A stretch of 21,885 nucleotides of DNA, taken from IMG/VR virus record IMGVR_UViG_3300023281_000855, positions 1 to 21,885 of that record; one strand, 5' to 3'. Source of the stretch: a virus. Positions 19,251 through 21,885 of the stretch are shown piece after piece; within the stretch, counting starts at the first letter, position 1; each line of letters starts with the position of its first letter. The notes below the pieces were generated by a model. That model saw nothing but the letters and a program-made list of their open reading frames with translations, was not told the origin of the DNA and did no database searches. The position numbers were made by a program, and so were the translations under genes.

Positions 19251-21766
19251 TGGCTGATGTAACTTTTTTTAGTCCAGAATCTAATAGAAAAATAGCTAAC
19301 ACGGTGCGAACTGTGGAACGCATGGCCAATGCCGGTCAAGAACTAATCAGCCAAGAGCAAGAAGATTTTAAAGATATCATCTATGCCCGCATAACTGCCA
19401 AAGATCCAGAGGGCAAGGCTGGTTATTTTCAGCTTGAAGAAGTCGGCTTTAATGGCGAGACATGGGAAGCTATAGACAACGGTAAGCAATTTAACGGCGA
19501 AGATTACGACTACGCGCACCACTACAACTGGGAAGATGCGGCAATTAATACAGTTGTGAAATTAAAACTAGTTGTGAATATAGATAGCGGCGCGGAAGAT
19601 TGGGTATTTTTTAACGAGGTCACGAACCCCGCAGCATTTGTATTTATTGCAGCCGAGACAGGCAACACAACACGCTCAAGTAATTCCGGATGGTCTATTA
19701 TTCGCGGCGGTTCTGTATTGACTAACGTGGGAAGCTTGAAACTTCCGAGTAGTTTATCAATGGGTTCTGAAGGTTACGCTGGTGTTTTGATCACCTTTGT
19801 AGAAGATGACGGGGCGTTGATTCTTGCGAGCGCATTTTACACAAGCTCACGGGGGCCATATTGGACGACAGACGAAGAAGAGGGGACAGTAATAATCAAC
19901 TATCCTTTAGCCAGTGCTGAAAAGATAGGCGACAAAACAGAGCTTACACAGCTACACGTCGGAGATATCCACTTAGAAGTTTCAATGCCAGAAGAGGAAG
20001 AAATTAGAATCTTAGGCGATGAAACGTGGATTCATGTGGAAAAAGTGGGTAATACTTGGACGGTCTCGCACATCTTACCCGGGACAGCATCATTAAAAAA
20101 GGGCGGCTTCACTGTTCTAGATGAAACTTTTTCATGTGATGCGGCAGTATTCTCAACTTTACAAGATGCGGAAGACTGGGCGAACACTTTAATTGATGCG
20201 ATCCAGAGAATTAGTTACGATACACGCGGCCATATTTACGAGCAAATAGAATGTGACGGTAATGTTGTTTATAGTTATGATGACGTTGATGACATAGCTT
20301 TAACGGCCACTCTCTCCTCGTTCTCTATCGCCTCGCAATTAGTCCCCAATGTTATCGATACAGCATCTGGGATAAACTACACATACACTATAATGAATGC
20401 AGGCGCTAACTTTCTCGACTATATAGCAGCCGGAAACAATAACACAATAGCCGCTAAGAATTCACTTGGCGAGATTGTCGGATTGTCTAAAGGTGACACC
20501 GGCGGCGCTCCAGATTTAAATGGAGTAGCGAGAAACGGCCCGACTATAATCGAAGCTATGAAAAATGTCAATGGCACTTCAGGCGGGATTTATGCGGCAG
20601 GACCAGCGGCGGGCACACAAGTTGTAAAACTTGACGTTCTGCGCTTTAGATTCAATGATTCGATCGATGTTATTGGCAATGTAGCAGGCAAGGCCGGAGT
20701 TCGTGACACTGTTAATATAGACACAGAAGTTTGCACATGGTCAGTTACAACAAGCTCAACAGTGATCAGACAAAACACAGACCCGAACGCTTCAGAATTC
20801 ACATTCACAGCTCAGGCCAGTATAGCAAATCTTGACAGAGCATATCAAGCGCGGTTAAGAATTGCCGCAAACGATGGGACTTTATTAGAGTTTAGCGTAA
20901 ACGGTCAAGGCGGGCCTTATAATGTAACGACTCATTTAATGTCACTTGATGCAACGAGCGACGCAGACACGACAGGATTATACTTTAACTTTCCAGCAGG
21001 AGCCGAAGCAGGTGATGTATTTAAAATGACTATTGATTTAGTCACAGATGACGCGAATCTGTATGACGCGAATGTAATATCTGAGACTTTGTTGTCTCTA
21101 TCTGTCGAAGATGATTGTGTTGTTGATGAGAATGGAAGCAACGCAACAAATGACAGTGATGATTGTTTAACAAGCGTAGAGGTCTTTACTGATTTACCTT
21201 TGGCTGATTGCTCAACAGCACCGGCGCGCGAATATTCCGCAGTTGCTGCCAATAAAAGCATGTATATGGTTTCTACCTTTGATAGCTTTTCAACAGTTAG
21301 AGCAGTACTTGAAGATTCATCCTCAATGGCGGGCACCTCAGGAAGTATAACTTTCCAAAATACAGACGGAATTGAGGGCTTTGGAATGTCTCGAAATGTG
21401 AGACAATATGACTTAACTGACCTAGGTATAGGCTCGCAGAATATTGTTAACCTCCCAATTAGTCGTGGTGTTCCTGTAGGCGGGCCGATTGATTGCCTTG
21501 TCGTTTATAAAGAGGGCGCTTTGCCTGCCGTCAATAATCCGTTGTATGATATGTCAAGCGGCGGAAGCTGGACTGTGTTAGGAAATGTTTCATTTCCACC
21601 GGTTCCAAGCGGCACAGTGAATGTAAACCTCGCAGACATACCAAAGGCCGCCGACGTCTGGATCGGCTTAATCTTTCGTGCGGACTATGAGAATGATTTT
21701 TCTGATTGGACCGGTGTAGAAGTTACCACCAATGCGACAAGAGGAACGCCATATGATTGCCCATAA
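19250..21766 (+). CDS. Large tail-tip or fibre protein (838 aa)
   Basis: This is the largest gene of the window. The N-terminal 130 residues include YARITAKDPEGKAGYFQLEEV and a WVFFNEV segment that resemble a repeated pattern of tail-tip-associated proteins in environmental phages. The rest is beta-rich and acidic, with several likely beta-sandwich domains (for example around 485-605, ending near NVISETLLSL), and a final domain with VNLPISRGVPVGG and WIGLIFRADYENDFSDW. Cysteines cluster after about residue 620 (DDCV, DDCLT, DCS, DCL, DCP), unusual for this region. No catalytic motif is seen. Likely the host-contacting tail tip or central fibre. Not recognised by name. Confidence 0.6.
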   Translation: MADVTFFSPESNRKIANTVRTVERMANAGQELISQEQEDFKDIIYARITAKDPEGKAGYFQLEEVGFNGETWEAIDNGKQFNGEDYDYAHHYNWEDAAINTVVKLKLVVNIDSGAEDWVFFNEVTNPAAFVFIAAETGNTTRSSNSGWSIIRGGSVLTNVGSLKLPSSLSMGSEGYAGVLITFVEDDGALILASAFYTSSRGPYWTTDEEEGTVIINYPLASAEKIGDKTELTQLHVGDIHLEVSMPEEEEIRILGDETWIHVEKVGNTWTVSHILPGTASLKKGGFTVLDETFSCDAAVFSTLQDAEDWANTLIDAIQRISYDTRGHIYEQIECDGNVVYSYDDVDDIALTATLSSFSIASQLVPNVIDTASGINYTYTIMNAGANFLDYIAAGNNNTIAAKNSLGEIVGLSKGDTGGAPDLNGVARNGPTIIEAMKNVNGTSGGIYAAGPAAGTQVVKLDVLRFRFNDSIDVIGNVAGKAGVRDTVNIDTEVCTWSVTTSSTVIRQNTDPNASEFTFTAQASIANLDRAYQARLRIAANDGTLLEFSVNGQGGPYNVTTHLMSLDATSDADTTGLYFNFPAGAEAGDVFKMTIDLVTDDANLYDANVISETLLSLSVEDDCVVDENGSNATNDSDDCLTSVEVFTDLPLADCSTAPAREYSAVAANKSMYMVSTFDSFSTVRAVLEDSSSMAGTSGSITFQNTDGIEGFGMSRNVRQYDLTDLGIGSQNIVNLPISRGVPVGGPIDCLVVYKEGALPAVNNPLYDMSSGGSWTVLGNVSFPPVPSGTVNVNLADIPKAADVWIGLIFRADYENDFSDWTGVEVTTNATRGTPYDCP

Positions 21767-21791
21767 ATTAACTAATAAAGGATTTTAAATA

Positions 21792-21885
21792 ATGGCTAAA
21801 GTACAATATTTTTTTACAGGCACAGCCGCACCAACAACTACACCAGCAAACGCAGGCGCGGTATTTGTGGACACTACAGGCGGGC
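21792..21885 (+). CDS. Tail fibre-type protein, N-terminal fragment (cut by window end)
   Basis: An AAAGGA ribosome binding site precedes ATG 21792. The visible 31 residues (MAKVQYFFTGTAAPTTTPAN, then AGAVFVDTTGG) have the G-APT-p-G-VFVDTTG pattern often found at the start of phage tail-fibre proteins. The gene continues beyond the window, so length and binding domain are unknown. Confidence 0.6.
   Translation, partial: MAKVQYFFTGTAAPTTTPANAGAVFVDTTGG

Noticed and set aside
1-21885. tRNA genes, CRISPR arrays, insertion sequences and attachment sites
   Set aside because: No cloverleaf, no regularly spaced repeats, no transposase or integrase, and no flanking long repeats were seen.

Overview
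This window is the structural half of a tailed (siphovirus-type) phage or prophage genome. In order it carries DNA packaging, portal, prohead protease, HK97-fold capsid, neck, tail tube, tail-assembly chaperones with a frameshift, tape measure and tail tip. There is no integrase, replication or lysis gene, no tRNA and no host gene, so it cannot be said whether this is a free phage or an integrated one. The DNA is moderately AT-rich. Genes use clear AGGAG-type ribosome binding sites, and one promoter is near-consensus sigma70 type (TTGACT-17-TATAAT). That fits a proteobacterium or similar host and argues against Bacteroidetes. The host cannot be named from the sequence.

Layout. 24-1372: small genes leading into the terminase small subunit. 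1365-3023: terminase large subunit. 3013-4507: a reverse-strand block of six short genes ending in an HNH endonuclease. It includes an XRE-type helix-turn-helix protein and is driven by a promoter whose -35/-10 spacer is filled by a 15-bp palindrome. 4685-6493: portal. 6459-11642: an unusual 5.2-kb block between portal and protease, rich in fibre, spike and surface-display genes (collagen-like protein, three short proteins sharing an N-terminal motif, beta-solenoid-like protein, small spike-base-like protein, PKD plus BspA-type leucine-rich repeats), with a second HNH endonuclease inside it. 11635-12486: S49-type prohead protease. 12487-12655: the only sizeable gap on the forward strand of the structural operon. 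It holds a strong promoter, a structured leader and an intrinsic terminator placed directly before the capsid ribosome binding site. 12656-16118: capsid and neck genes. 16120-18279: tail tube, chaperones, short tape measure. 18276 to the end: tail tip and fibre proteins without recognisable classical Dit/Tal signatures.

How it works together. TerS and TerL package DNA through the portal into a capsid made from the 12656 product and matured by the 11635 protease. The 14376, 14943, 15268 and 15708 products build the neck. The 16120 product is the tail tube, polymerised to a length set by the short tape measure with help from the chaperone pair. The genes between portal and protease sit among head genes, so they most plausibly decorate the head or neck with binding fibres, although tail attachment is not excluded. 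The most unusual elements are the promoter-leader-terminator cassette before the capsid gene, the self-contained antisense operon between terL and portal, and the adhesin-like cassette.
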